Shown here piece after piece: positions 29,946-41,430 of a stretch of 64,000 bases of DNA. The notes under the pieces were generated by a model that was not told where the DNA came from, ran no database searches, and was given only the letters and a program-made list of their open reading frames with translations. Positions within the stretch are counted from its first letter, which is position 1; every line of letters starts with the position of its first letter. Made by a program: the position numbers and the translations under genes. The DNA is from Hypericum androsaemum (Eukaryota > Streptophyta > Magnoliopsida > Malpighiales > Hypericaceae): NCBI GenBank assembly GCA_963995505.1, contig OZ023194.1:15248428-15312427 (forward strand). The letters run 5' to 3'.

Positions 29946-32900
29946 ATGTCATTGAGATTTATACTGGAATCAAACAAGTTGGCTAGGCCAAACTTTCTGG
30001 ATTGGCACCAAAACATGCGATTGATGCTAAGGCAAGAAAAGATTGAGTATGTGTTAGACACAACCATCCCTGTTACCCCTGCGGCTGATTCTTTTGAACT
30101 TGCTACGTTTGACGTAGAGGCACAAAAGAAACATCAGGATGATGTAAATCAAGCGCAGTGTGTAATGTTGCTTGGAACGGCTAGGCCTAAGCTGCATAGC
30201 ATGCTAAAGACTTTTGAAGGTACTTCTTCGAAGGAAAGGAATGTGCTCATGGTAGGCACCTCTTCTAGCTCTGCGCTTAAAGGCAGAAAGAAGCAGAAGA
30301 ATAAGGCTAAGAATAGTTCTAAGCCAAAGTTCCTTAAACCTAAGGGTGGTATTCAAAAGAAAGAGCGGGTAGACAAGGATGTGTGCCTCCACTGTAAGAG
30401 GAAGGGGTACTGGAAGAGAGACTGTAAAGTTCTGGCTGCTGAGAACAGGGCACTGGGTGTCTCTAGCTCCGGAACAAGTATGTTTGTTATTGAGATAAAT
30501 ATGTCCACTAATAGAACTGACTGCTGGGTATTAGATACCGCATGTGGATTACACATTTGTACAAATGTGGAAGGTCTCACAGAGAGCAGGGTGGTTAGAC
30601 CGGGTGAAGTCGCCCTATGCGTAGGTAATAGAGCACGAGTTGCTGCCGAACGCGTAGGGACATATAGTATAGACTTACCCAGTGGGTATAGACTGGAACT
30701 TAATAATTGTTATTTCGTTCCATCTATTACCAGAAATATTATTTCCATTCCAATGTTGGACATTGAAGGTTTTTCCTTCCATTTTTCTAATAGTAGTTGC
30801 TACTTTTCGAAAAATGGTATTATTTATGGAAATGCCTCTCTTGAGAATGATTTATATTTGTTGAATAGTGGACATTATGTTCTTAATGTGCAGAACAAGA
30901 AGCTCAAATTAAGTAATCAGGAAAATCTCACCTTCTTATGGCATTGTAGACTTGGTCATGCCAATGAGAAAAGAATTGCAAGGTTAAGAAAGTTAGACTA
31001 CTTAACCCCATTTGACTTTCAGTCTTATGAAAATTGTGAATCTTGTCTCAAAGGTAAAATGACTAACAAACCCTTTTCTGGGAAAGGGGTAAGAGCCAAA
31101 GAAGTGTTAGAGTTAGTTCACAGCGACGTGTGTGGACCATTACCCACTCTGGCAAGGGGTGGTTTCAGATACTTCATTACCTTTACTGATGACCTCTCTA
31201 GGTATGGATATGTGTATCTTATGAAACACAAATCCGAGGCCTTTGAGAAGTTTAAGGAGTATAAGGCAGAAGTAGAGAAACAGCTTGGAAAGAGTATTAA
31301 AACTCTTCGATCAGATCGAGGAGGAGAATACCTTAGCCAAGAATTCCTGGATTATTTGAGGTTACTTGGGGTCCAATCACAATGGACACCTCCTGGAATA
31401 CCACAGATGAATGGTGTATCCGAGAGGAGGAACCAAACCCTGTTAGACATGGTAAGGCCCATGATGAGTTTCTCCTCTCTTCCAATATTTCTTTGGGGTT
31501 ACGCACTCCAATGCTCAATCTACATTCTGAATAGGATTCCATCCAAATCAGTTGAGAGAACACCATATGAGATATGGTGTGGCAAGAAGCCATCATTCTT
31601 ACATATCAAAACGTGGGGTTGCCCCGCATATGTGAAGAAGATGCTCACTGATAAGTTAGAATCCAAAGGTGAAAAAGGTTACTTTGTGGGATATCCTAAG
31701 GAAACAAGAGGATATTATTTCTATCTCCCTGAGAAACAAAAGGTTATTATTTCTAGACAGGCGACGTTCCTTGAAAATGACTATGTCTTTAAAGGACAAG
31801 GTCGTAAAAAGATAGAGCTTGAAGAAATTCAAGAACCACAAGGGAATACTGAGGCTGAAGACTTATCGAATAACCACGATAAAGAATCAGTGGGAGCATT
31901 CAGTGAATCTCATGGTGGGAGTCTTTCACTAGGTGATAGTCTTCCAGCCAGTGGGAGCGTAGTTAGGGATAACTCGCATACGCAAGCTACCCCAATTAGA
32001 CTGAATGAGGACAATTTGGATATTGTTCAATCTCCTGCTCAGGAAACGCTTGAGAGCGTAGCTCCTGAGAATTCTCCTGGCGTTGATTAGATCATCGCAG
32101 AAGAACCTCTTCACAATCAGAATGAACAGCCTGCAGAAATGCAACTCCGTAAGTCTACGAGGATTCGTCGTCCACCCATCAAGTTTAGTTTCCTATTGGA
32201 GGAACACGATGATGTGGAGATCCCGGACAAGGACGAACCCAAGACTTATATTGAAACGATGTCAGACATCAATTCAGAGAAGTGGCTAGAGGCCATGGAA
32301 TCTGAGATGGACTCGATGTATACAAATCAAGTCTGGGACTTGGTGGAATTACCTGAAGGGGTTAGACCCATCGGCTGCAAATGGATCTTCAAGAAGAAGA
32401 TCGATGCAGAAGGTAAAGTGCAAACCTACAAGGCTAGGTTGGTGGCAAAGGGTTATAAGCAACGCGAGGGCATTGATTATGACGAAACCTTTTCACCAGT
32501 TGCAAAGATCAAGTCCATTCGGATTTTACTTGCTATAGCTGCATACTATGATTATGACATTTGGCAGATGGATGTCAAAACGGCTTTCCTTAATGGAAAC
32601 CTCGAGGAGCGTGTGTTTATGATACAGCCAGAAGGTTTTATATCCAAGTCAAATTTACAATTAGTATGCAAGCTGCAAAGGTCCATTTATGGATTAAAGC
32701 AAGCTTCTAGGAGTTGGAATATCTGTTTTGACGAAGCTATCAAATCGTTTGACTTCGTTAGAAATGCGGAAGATCCATGTGTTTATCGGAAATGTCAAGG
32801 GGATAAGACTGTTTTCATTATCATATATGTTGATGACATATTGATTCTGGAAAATAGTATCCCGCTAATGCAATCTGTGAAAGATTGGCTGTCCAAGACC

Positions 32901-33839
32901 TTTATGATGAAGGACTTGGGTGAAGCCTACTACATCCTTGGAATAAAGATTTATAGAGATAGATCTAAAAGGATGTTGGGGCTGTCACAATCCACATACA
33001 TAGACAAGATACTTAAGCGTTTTAAAATGGAGGACTCTAAGAGAGGTTACCTGCCAGCGAATCATGGGATTAAGCTGTCGAAGAAGGATTGTCCTTCTGA
33101 AGAAGCAGAAATCGAGTACATGGAAGGTATCCCATACGCGTCTGCGATTGGATCAATCATGTACGCCATGACTTGCACTAGACCCGATGTGGCCTACGCT
33201 ATTAGTATCACTGGTAGATACCAGAAGAACCCAGGTGAACGTCACTGGGTTGCTGTTAAGAACATTCTGAAGTATCTTAGACGAACTAAAGAATGTTTCT
33301 TAGTCTATGGTGGACAGCCAGAACTTGTGGTAACTGGGTTTACCGATGCCAGTTTCATGACTGACTGTGATGACTTCAAATCACAGTCAGGGTATGCCTT
33401 CATGCTCAATGGCGGGACGGTGAGCTGGAATAGTTCCAAGCAAAATACGACTGCAGATTCAACAACCGAGGCTGAGTACATTGCTGCATCAGAAGCCGTG
33501 AAGGAGGCTGTCTGGGTTTCAGAGTTCTTGAAAGAACTAGGGGTAGTTCCGAGTGCCAGTTTTCCAATAAAAGTGTATTGCGATAACACTGGTGCAGTTG
33601 CACAGGCAAAAGAACCAAGATCCAATAACAGAAACAAGCATGTACATAGACGCTATCACTTGATCCGAGAGATTATAGCGAGAAAGAAAATAGAGTTAGA
33701 ACGTATTCCCACAGAGGATAACCTAGCTGATCCTTTCACCAAACCATTGGGTGTGCAACAACATGCCAGACACTTGAGAGTCTGGGTGTTAGACGCATGG
33801 GTGATTGGCTCTAGGCCAAGTGGGAGATTGTTAGTATAA
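29946..33839 (+). pseudogene. Copia gag-pol polyprotein, defective
   Basis: One frame from the ATG at 29946 to TAA at 33837-33839 (inside the 3' LTR start), interrupted only by TAG at 32088-32090. Residues 1-90 are a gag N-terminus ([21 protein letters not shown]). The sequence then jumps to the post-gag linker NVLMVGTSS, so roughly the central half of gag is missing. The zinc knuckle at 147-160 reads C-x2-C-x4-Y-x4-C, with Tyr in place of His. The protease site is DTA at 197-199 in place of D-T/S-G. Integrase has a HCRLGH..CESC zinc module and DVCGPLP/FTDD/E motifs. RT has FIIIYVDDILIL (intact) and RNase H has TEAEYIAASEA. The RT half therefore looks sound while assembly and processing parts do not. 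Confidence 0.92.
33816..33828 (+). other. Polypurine tract of the copia element
   Basis: CCAAGTGGGAGAT directly precedes the TG of the 3' LTR. Confidence 0.75.
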
Positions 33840-35527
33840 ATGTCCTAGAGACAATCGTAATAAGGACTTTGTACTAGATTATATTCAGTTGTATTATTAA
33901 TTTGTATTAATAATATTCGGCATTACATAAAATGGATATAATGTTTGATTGTTTGCATATATTCATGTTTATGTTCCCATGAACTAATGTTGTTATTGAG
34001 AATGTGAGATCTCAGATAACTATAAACATAGTTCTTAAATAGCCCCAATCAATGATCATCGAGAATGGGATATCGATGATGCGATTGAGATTGGTGTGCG
34101 ATCTGGATCATATCCTTAGAGGATGTAGTAGTTCTCACAACTACGAGATACTAGGTATTTCATGATGGATGCACAGATACTTTGGAGAGTATTGGCATAC
34201 CCGACCGAGAAATCGTTTGATGTATTCTATTTACGTGTCTACGGTAATATCGGTTTGTGGAGTAGTGAAATAGTCCTCAGACTTGAGGTCAATACGCACG
34301 ACATGTACGGAGTAATGCACTTAGATCATGACCGAAGCTTGCACTCCTGACGGGGTAGATATGGCATGAGTCAAGTACGTTGCGAAGTATATGTACGTGG
34401 TAGTTGAGCCAAGAATAGGATTCATTCCTCTAATAGACTTGGAGAGAATACTTGTCTTCTCATAATTAATTGGATCGTTAATCATTGGCCAATGCACGTC
34501 ATTTTAGAATGGTATCTAAAATGACAATATGATCAATTAATTGATGAGATAATATGATTAAGTTATTTGAACAGACACATAATCATGTTCTAGACTTAAT
34601 CGAGTATTCGTGAATAAAAGGACATTACCACTATGAGCTTCACATTACAGGTAGTTGCAGTATCCTCGCAACGTACCTCATATGTTGAGATTGTCTGGTT
34701 TATTGTCTAGGGTTAAACTAAGACCATTAGTTTGACTAATCGCTTGACATATGAGGGCCTATGGGTCACACAACAGTAGTCTTAGTTACGAATTAAAGTT
34801 GGTTAAATTAAATATTGATTTGATCAAGAATATTTAATTTATAGAGAAATGAATTATAATTTTATTAGATAAAATTATAATTATAATTGTTTAATTAAAT
34901 TAGATTTAATTAAATAATTTTGTGTATATATATATATATATAGTAAAAATGTTGGACATATTGACTCGGTCAAATATATATTAGATTGGGTTTTTAAAAG
35001 GAAAATAAATAAGTGGGGCGGCTACGCCGCCCACTTCCTTTTAATGGGGGATTTCTTTATCAAAAGAAATCTTCCCTTTTAAACCCACTATGTCCATCAT
35101 TCTTTCTATAAAATGGTGGGGTTTTGGAAACCAACATACAGAGAAACCAACGTGAGTTCTCAGGGAGAACAACACAAAATCAATTAAGGTTGCCTTGAAT
35201 TGATTGGAAATTATAGGAGAATTCTCGCTATATATATTTCTCTAGTTAAATCATCGTAGAGAATTGTCCTAGCAAATTCTCCGATGATTTCAACTGTCAA
35301 AGAATTCGTAGACGAAGGCTACGTGGATACCATAGTATAGGATTCGAGCAACTAGGAGGATTCGATCCACGACGAGCTCTGATCTACGGAGATTTGTAAG
35401 AACTCTCTAACCATTTTGTCATCGCAGATAATTATATTATACAGCCAAATCAGAAGTTCGAGTGTTGGCAAAAATTTTAACTTCCGCTGTTTCGACCTTG
35501 GAGGTTCGTACTGCTAAAATTCCAATA
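33829..35527 (+). repeat. 3' LTR of the copia element, full length
   Basis: 1699 bp, nearly identical to the 5' LTR outside its deletion. It contains TATAAAA at 35107-35113, downstream leader-like sequence, and a CCAATA end where CCAACA is expected. Confidence 0.92.
35107..35113 (+). promoter_or_regulatory. TATA box in the copia 3' LTR
   Basis: CTATAAAATGG within the 286-bp segment that is absent from the 5' LTR. It is the best TATA candidate in the LTR apart from long TA runs. Confidence 0.55.
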
Positions 35528-35532
35528 AATGA
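35528..35532. repeat. Target duplication of the copia element, right
   Basis: AATGA, matching 26599-26603. Confidence 0.88.
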
Positions 35533-35755
35533 AAGGTGAGTTAAAACCGTACTGAAAGCACCCTGATTGTCTTTTCCTTTGTTTTTTACTTTCATCCACA
35601 TCTCAAGCAACCTGCTGATTGGGGATTCATAATTAATGTTTTTACTATAATTGTTTATGTACTGATAAAAAAAACTTGATATTGACAAATGGTACAGGCT
35701 AGACATTGCGGAAGGAATGGAGAAAGAGGTAACCTGCAGTTTCTTCGTTGTGGTT

Positions 35756-36206
35756 TTGGATTGGGTACGGAGTGAAGGAATTGATTCCGAACGGTTTGGA
35801 GTGAAGGGGGATCACAGCGGCAAGTGCAGGTATATGATAATGGCAAACGCAGTTATGTGATAATGGCAAGTGCATTGCATTTATGTGATAATGGCATTTA
35901 TTTTTGTAAAAACGGCAAGTCCCCGTTGATGATAATGGCATGCGTAGTTTTTTTCATTTTGGTCCCCCGTATTTTAGCATTTTTGTAAAAAGGTCACACT
36001 AGCTTGTGTAGTTATGTGATACTAGCATGCTCAGCTATGTGATACTGGCATGCACAGTTATGTGATAATGACATTTGTATCCGGCCTGTGTTTGTGTATA
36101 GCTTTTTTTATTTTGGTCCCCGTGTTTTAGCGCATTTGTAAAAAAGTCCCCGCGTGCTTTCATTCCAAACGGTTCGGAATAGTGGCATTCCGTACCCAAT
36201 CCAACC
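35756..36206. mobile_element. MITE-like inverted-repeat element with inner minisatellite
   Basis: The left arm (35756-35805, TTGGATTGGGTACGGA..TTCCGAACGGTTTGGA) is inverted at 36161-36206. Between them lie diverged copies of a 24-bp unit (GTTATGTGATAATGGCATGC) and a duplicated TTTTGGTCCC..TTTTAG block (35950 and 36108). I could not fix a target duplication, so the borders are approximate. Confidence 0.6.
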
Positions 36207-36344
36207 CTCGTTGTTGCCTAATTTTCAAATATGTTTCTTATATTCCTACACCTACTATTTTTTTTAAATGGATAATTTTATAAATATACTCCAAAATTTA
36301 CACCAAATTGGACAATTGTTTTCTCGGCCGGCCGTACCTTTCCT

Positions 36345-36735
36345 AGTGTTTCACATCCTACACTCCTCGAAGCATGTGGGGTGCAACATGGCATTGAATT
36401 GGCGATGAATCTTGGTCTTGAGAAGGTGATTTTTGAGTCGGATTACAAACCGCTCTATGCCGTGCCACTTTGGATCGAAGTGATTTGTCCACGATTATTG
36501 AAGATTGCAGAAATCCAGCTACCAACTTGGAGGAATCTCGTTTTGCTTTCGTTCATCGGGAGGCTAATATGGTCGCCCATTTTTTTTACCAGACTTTGTT
36601 CCTTTTACTGTTTCGGACACTTGTTTCTTTTCCTCTCCTCCGACTGACCTCAGCCTTTTGTTGGATTTGGACTTGCTATAAATTTTTTACTATGATGATA
36701 TAATGAATGAAATGATGATATTTTCCTTTAAAAAA
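36345..36735 (+). pseudogene. LINE tail: RNase H domain remnant
   Basis: Plus strand reads LEACGVQHGIELAMNLGLEK and VIFESDYK, then after a frameshift DRSDLSTIIEDC and FVHREANMVAHF. These are the ordered motifs of the RNase H domain that ends plant L1-type LINEs (RVT_3). A short A-rich tail (CCTTTAAAAAAG) follows at 36724-36735. Only this 3' end is present. Confidence 0.75.
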
Positions 36736-37871
36736 GTTGGACAATAGTCCTATATATACATCAAAAATCTTGCCTAGATGACTCCAAGTATAATAGTCCT
36801 ACACCTACTAGTTTAACTAATCTAAATTCAAGTCATGCATAATTTTTAAAGATGAAAAAATAATCTAATATCCTCTCAAACGAAGTTTATGATCAACAGA
36901 ATTAGCATCACAAACGTGATGAAAGTAGTGTATAAAACAACATGCATTACATGATTAACTCATGTTCATATCATATTAAAACATTCGTATCGAACAAAAA
37001 TTTTATGAGAACATATTGGCAAAATTTGCAGCCCAACAAAATGCACCAGCGTTGACTTGAATTGTCCAACATTCAACGAGTCTACACAGAATGATGTTCC
37101 CACAAAATTTTCACGCCATTTGAAATTCCGGGTCCCAAGATATATACTCCGAATTCTTTAAAAAAACGAAGATACATATTCCGTACATCATTATCACTTG
37201 AACAATTTTTTTTTGTTTATAGCATCCGAAACAACACTGACGACAATGCGGAAGGCTATTTATTATATATACACAAAGAGTATGTATATAAATATACCAA
37301 TTGTTGTGTATGAGAGCTTTCGTGTTTAAGTTTTTCAATGTGATCATTTTATTTGATAGAACCATAGAAATGTAGCTGTGTAAGTAAATTAGTTCGTACG
37401 AAAACTTTAACCAATAAATACATTTTACGTAAAAAAAATTAATTCAAATTTTGAATTCAAATCATAAAAATGTAGTTGTGTGATGTAATTAAGACGATGT
37501 CTGCCGCTAATTTTATTGCACAACCAAAACCTAGATTACTCCGTGTACGATTACTTCGGAAAAAAGATATAACCCATAATTAACTCTCATTCACTGTAAA
37601 TGGAAAACATCTCAAAATCAAACCTTAAAAGAAAATTCATATACCCTCTTGAGGCATTAGTTCCAAGGAGGCAACAAATCAAATTAGCCATCACCAAAAC
37701 AACCACATATATACAGCCATAATCCATCCCCAAACATTTTGAGAGAGAAATTAACCGACTGACATGCCGACAGTATCCAGATCTTATTATCAGAAAAATA
37801 AACAATCCATCCACAAACAACAACAATGTAGTGTATCTGTATACCACCACCACTTTTTATAACTGATGAAA
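36736..37871. other. Intergenic, 3' side of the NAC gene
   Basis: AT-rich. Includes the presumed 3' UTR of the NAC gene near 37600-37871. No other feature recognised. Confidence 0.5.
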
Positions 37872-40800
37872 TTAGTGGTTAAAGGAAATATGGGTTACTT
37901 CTTGGCCGGAGAAAGAGGCCGGGGAGCACCAGGGCTCGTCGGTGATGAACTGCATCCAAGAGTCGTCCTTGTCCTCCTCGTCCATGTTGCAAGAGGACGA
38001 CGCGATTTGGACGTCCGGCGACATCGTATCGTAGTCGAGGATCGCAGCCGGCGAGATTTCTAACGGCGAAGATAGGCCGCCGCCGGATGGTTGGTTCTGA
38101 TCTTCCACTTCGGTGCATATCCCGTTTTTCTTGAACACACGACACAATGCATACGAGTCCTGCATCATCATAGAATAATTGGCTAACCCGATTAATATTT
38201 TTTAAACTATTCAAATCCAAACATTCACTGGATCGATCATCAAATTAGGTTGTATATTTAGGTTGTACAAAAGAAATTGCATTTCCTAAAGTTCGAGCTA
38301 ATTATTAAGGCCCAGCAGAATAGCCCATAAATAATGGACTAGATCCAGTCTGCCTCCGGCCTTCCAGTCTGCTTGGGCTTGTTGCAGTCAAGCTCCGGCC
38401 CAGCAAGTCATTAAAATATGAATTTGGAAAAGTCTTATTAAAAAAATAATAAAACGAAACTATATATCATTTGGTCAAGGTAATAAAGTTTTTTTTTTCA
38501 AAAATAAATGTATCTTTAAACCTCCCATCAAACCTAATTTCTCAAAGGTCCCAGCTGACTCGAATCTACATTTGTCGGCGTAGTGGTGTCCGAGTACCAG
38601 ATGGTCTGAAGTTACTATGAAAATTAATACATACATATATGCAATATATTTGCACATGAACTTATGTCTCTTGAGTGAAATTCAGACCATATAAATGATC
38701 ATACCATACTATATATTTAACTAGCTTGATCTCACTTAGAAGATGGATACTTGGTGGGAGACTGAAAGGTTTAATTTTGGAATAAAGTGAAAGTAACCGA
38801 CACCCTCCTCAGGCCTCGAAAGTGAGGGGAGAGGCTACCTTTGGGGCTATAAGAACAGTGTTATTATATCACTTCTTTAGTTTTAGCCATGGAATCTTAG
38901 AATTGCAGGAGGATGAGATCATTACATTATTAATTAATTAAAATAGATACACCGGAAGAGGAATGGATGTGAAGGCCATATGTTTCAGGGATATTACTTT
39001 TTGTCTTATTACAGAAGCTACAAAGTGAAGGCCAGCTTTGTCTCACACTTGAACGAAGCAAGGAATATCTGGTCAGCTACATACATGAATTTTAATGTCT
39101 ATAGACACTCTAGTCAGCTACTTGTATTTTCGGGTCAAGGTAATTTTCTCAATAATATTTTTTTCATTCGTAAAATTGAATATAAATTCTTTATCATTTG
39201 GACCAACTCGGTAAATATTGAGAAACTATTCCAATAACAAACCTATTGAGATGGGGCCATAGATATAAGTTGATTATATTTTTTTATCAAATACTTGTTG
39301 ATGTTAACCGATTTCCCTATTCTGTGGGAAATAAATAACACCTTAGTTCTTGATGTTGTTGCCGACAGTTGTAAAAGAACTGAGGATAAAAAGGCAAGTG
39401 GATTATAGAAAAGAAAAGCTTATTATGAGTGAGATGAAGATGTTAGATTTGGATCTTTCTAAATTTGGCAAACCAAACGTCGTGCATGAAGAAAATATCC
39501 ACTTGATTATGCCTTTTCACCAATATTTCTGTGCAAACCATTACCGATTCTAAAAACATCAGTTATCCCTAAATATGGTCTGATAGAGTTGGACTTTAAG
39601 TTGACGGGATAAGATTATACCTGAAAGCCAGAGGTGTCCTCGCATTCCTTATCGTCGAGGCGATACTCGTGCATGACCCAGTCAGTCCTAATCCCTTGAG
39701 GGGCTCGTCCCCTATAGTAAACCAACGTCTTCTTCATCCCAATGGATCTACTTTGGCTCGTCACCTTCCTGTCTTTCCCCGTCGACTTCCAGTACCCGGC
39801 CCTCGTCGCCCTGTTCGTCCTGAACCCGTTCGGGTACTTCCGATCCCTCGGCCCGAAGAAGTACCACTCCGGATCCCTACTAGGCAAGAACGATTTTTCT
39901 GCCAATCCAAACACATCACAATCAATTGTCTAATTACTAGATGAGCCGATCAAGGTTGCTACATACATTTTTATTTTGGGTACTATTTTTCCCATCGGAT
40001 TTTATCGTGGTAAAATTGTTAATGAGATCTTTGGTTGCATCTTCGTAATTGTATGAGAGAATTCTACGCTAGTACTATGTCTAATAAAATTACATCTACT
40101 TATAAAAAAATATATTCACGCTATTTTCGTCATATGTGGCATTAATGAACTTTTTTTTTAGGTAAATATGTTTTATTAAAGAAAACAAACGAAAAAGAAA
40201 TTACAACTAAGAAAGAAAAGAAAAAACTTGTATCTACAAAGTCCTAACCGACCTTACAATGTTCTATCCAGCTTCTACCCGAGAGAACCCCACTCCCTCC
40301 GAGAGATAACTCACCCTCGTACATGAGTACGAGGTTGTAGTCAAGAACCTCGTACATGTGGTATTAGTGAACTAACAAATCTCATAAGTAGGACCTTAAA
40401 AAATGATAATCTCATAGGTAGGACTTTTGGTTAATCTAGCGTAATTCCTCCATCAGTTTGATACAAGTGATGGTTAGTGGAGATGTTGGCATGAAATATA
40501 TACACGTATAAATATAATGTGGGTGCCAATATATATCAACTTCTGGTCCTAGAAAACGAAGGTGTTAACTTGATGAAGTCTCCATCAATCAATACTGAGA
40601 AAAGCATGGTGATTAATTGATGAACTCGACGTAAATACGTTTTGATTCTTTGGTTGAAACCACCTAAAAAAAGCTCGGAAAGAATTTTTAAATCATGACA
40701 AAGCTTCTCGGCTAATAAATTATAAGGAATAAAGCAAAAAAAAAAACAATTACCTGCTAAATCCCAGGGCTCGCATTTGTAGAGATCAACTTCGGGGATG

Positions 40801-40910
40801 ATGTCGAGTTCAATTTCCTGACCATGAATCTTTCGCTTCAAGTAGTAGTTGACGAGCTCCTCATCAGTGGGATGGAATCTGAAGCCAGGAGGTAATCCGA
40901 CAGGAGCCAT
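37872..40910 (-). CDS. NAC057: NAC-domain transcription factor, NAC057-type
   Basis: Three exons on minus: 40754-40910, 39621-39898, 37872-38159 (GT-AG, in-frame), 240 residues. Residues 1-150 are a complete NAC DNA-binding/dimerisation domain: [20 protein letters not shown] (A), [16 protein letters not shown] (B), [14 protein letters not shown] and [15 protein letters not shown] (C/D, DNA contact), [12 protein letters not shown] and [13 protein letters not shown] (E). The C-terminus has the short activation-type motif [13 protein letters not shown]. From memory, both the N-terminus [10 protein letters not shown] and DSWMQFITD match Arabidopsis NAC057 (At3g17730). It acts in the nucleus; vascular or wall-related roles of nearby NACs are only suggestive. 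I chose MAPV because it is conserved; an in-frame ATG 29 codons upstream (40997) has no intervening stop. Introns are long (1461 and 855 bp), with no transposon recognised inside. Confidence 0.93.
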
Positions 40911-41430
40911 AATTTCAATTATTTGGATTTTATATTCCTGGCTGGCTCCTATAGGGTAGAGATCAAATCTATTGCTCTCTTTAATTTCAAGACCCACCTT
41001 TCAGTTTTTTTGCACCATCACTAGTATAGCCAGCTTCCCATGTGTATAGGCCAATTTAAAGAGATCCAAAACCCATTGCTTTGGTGATTCTTCCGCTTTT
41101 GCTTTTGTAGATTCTTGGACAAACGTTTTCTATAAGCCATTTCATGTTAACTGGATGAATTATTATATGGAACAAAAGGCGCAGTCGTCGTGTAAATAAG
41201 GTCCGGCCCGACAGTGCTTGATTTTGAATACAATAGATTAAAAAAAGACAAGAAGAAACCCGAACTATACAAAACAAATGTATCTCGCAAGACAAAGAAC
41301 CACTCCAAGGATTAATGGTCAAGTGCTGGCTAAGTCCACACAACTTACAAGCATAGCTAATGTCTTTTGACAAAGTGAAGATTATATGCAGAGCCACACG
41401 CAGAGCAAGTCTAAGCCGGGCTCTCTAAGG
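40911..41430. other. NAC promoter side / annexin 3' side
   Basis: The 520 bp between the NAC start and the annexin stop. It must contain the NAC promoter and the annexin 3' UTR; I see no clear TATA box or conserved element. Confidence 0.5.

Larger units (their letters stand above)
26604..35527 (+). mobile_element. Complete but defective copia LTR retrotransposon, 8.9 kb
   Basis: The LTRs start TGTTAGTATAAATG and end TTCCAACA (5') or TTCCAATA (3', last C mutated). They are flanked by AATGA on both sides, with a methionine-tRNA primer site after the 5' LTR and a purine-rich tract before the 3' LTR. Domain order gag, zinc knuckle, protease, integrase, RT, RNase H is that of Ty1/copia. Defects: core gag deletion, altered zinc knuckle and protease site, one in-frame stop, and loss of the promoter-bearing part of the 5' LTR. 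Confidence 0.93.

Noticed and set aside
37866..38220. Frames overlapping the last NAC exon on plus and in another minus frame
   Set aside because: Shadows of the NAC057-type exon 3.
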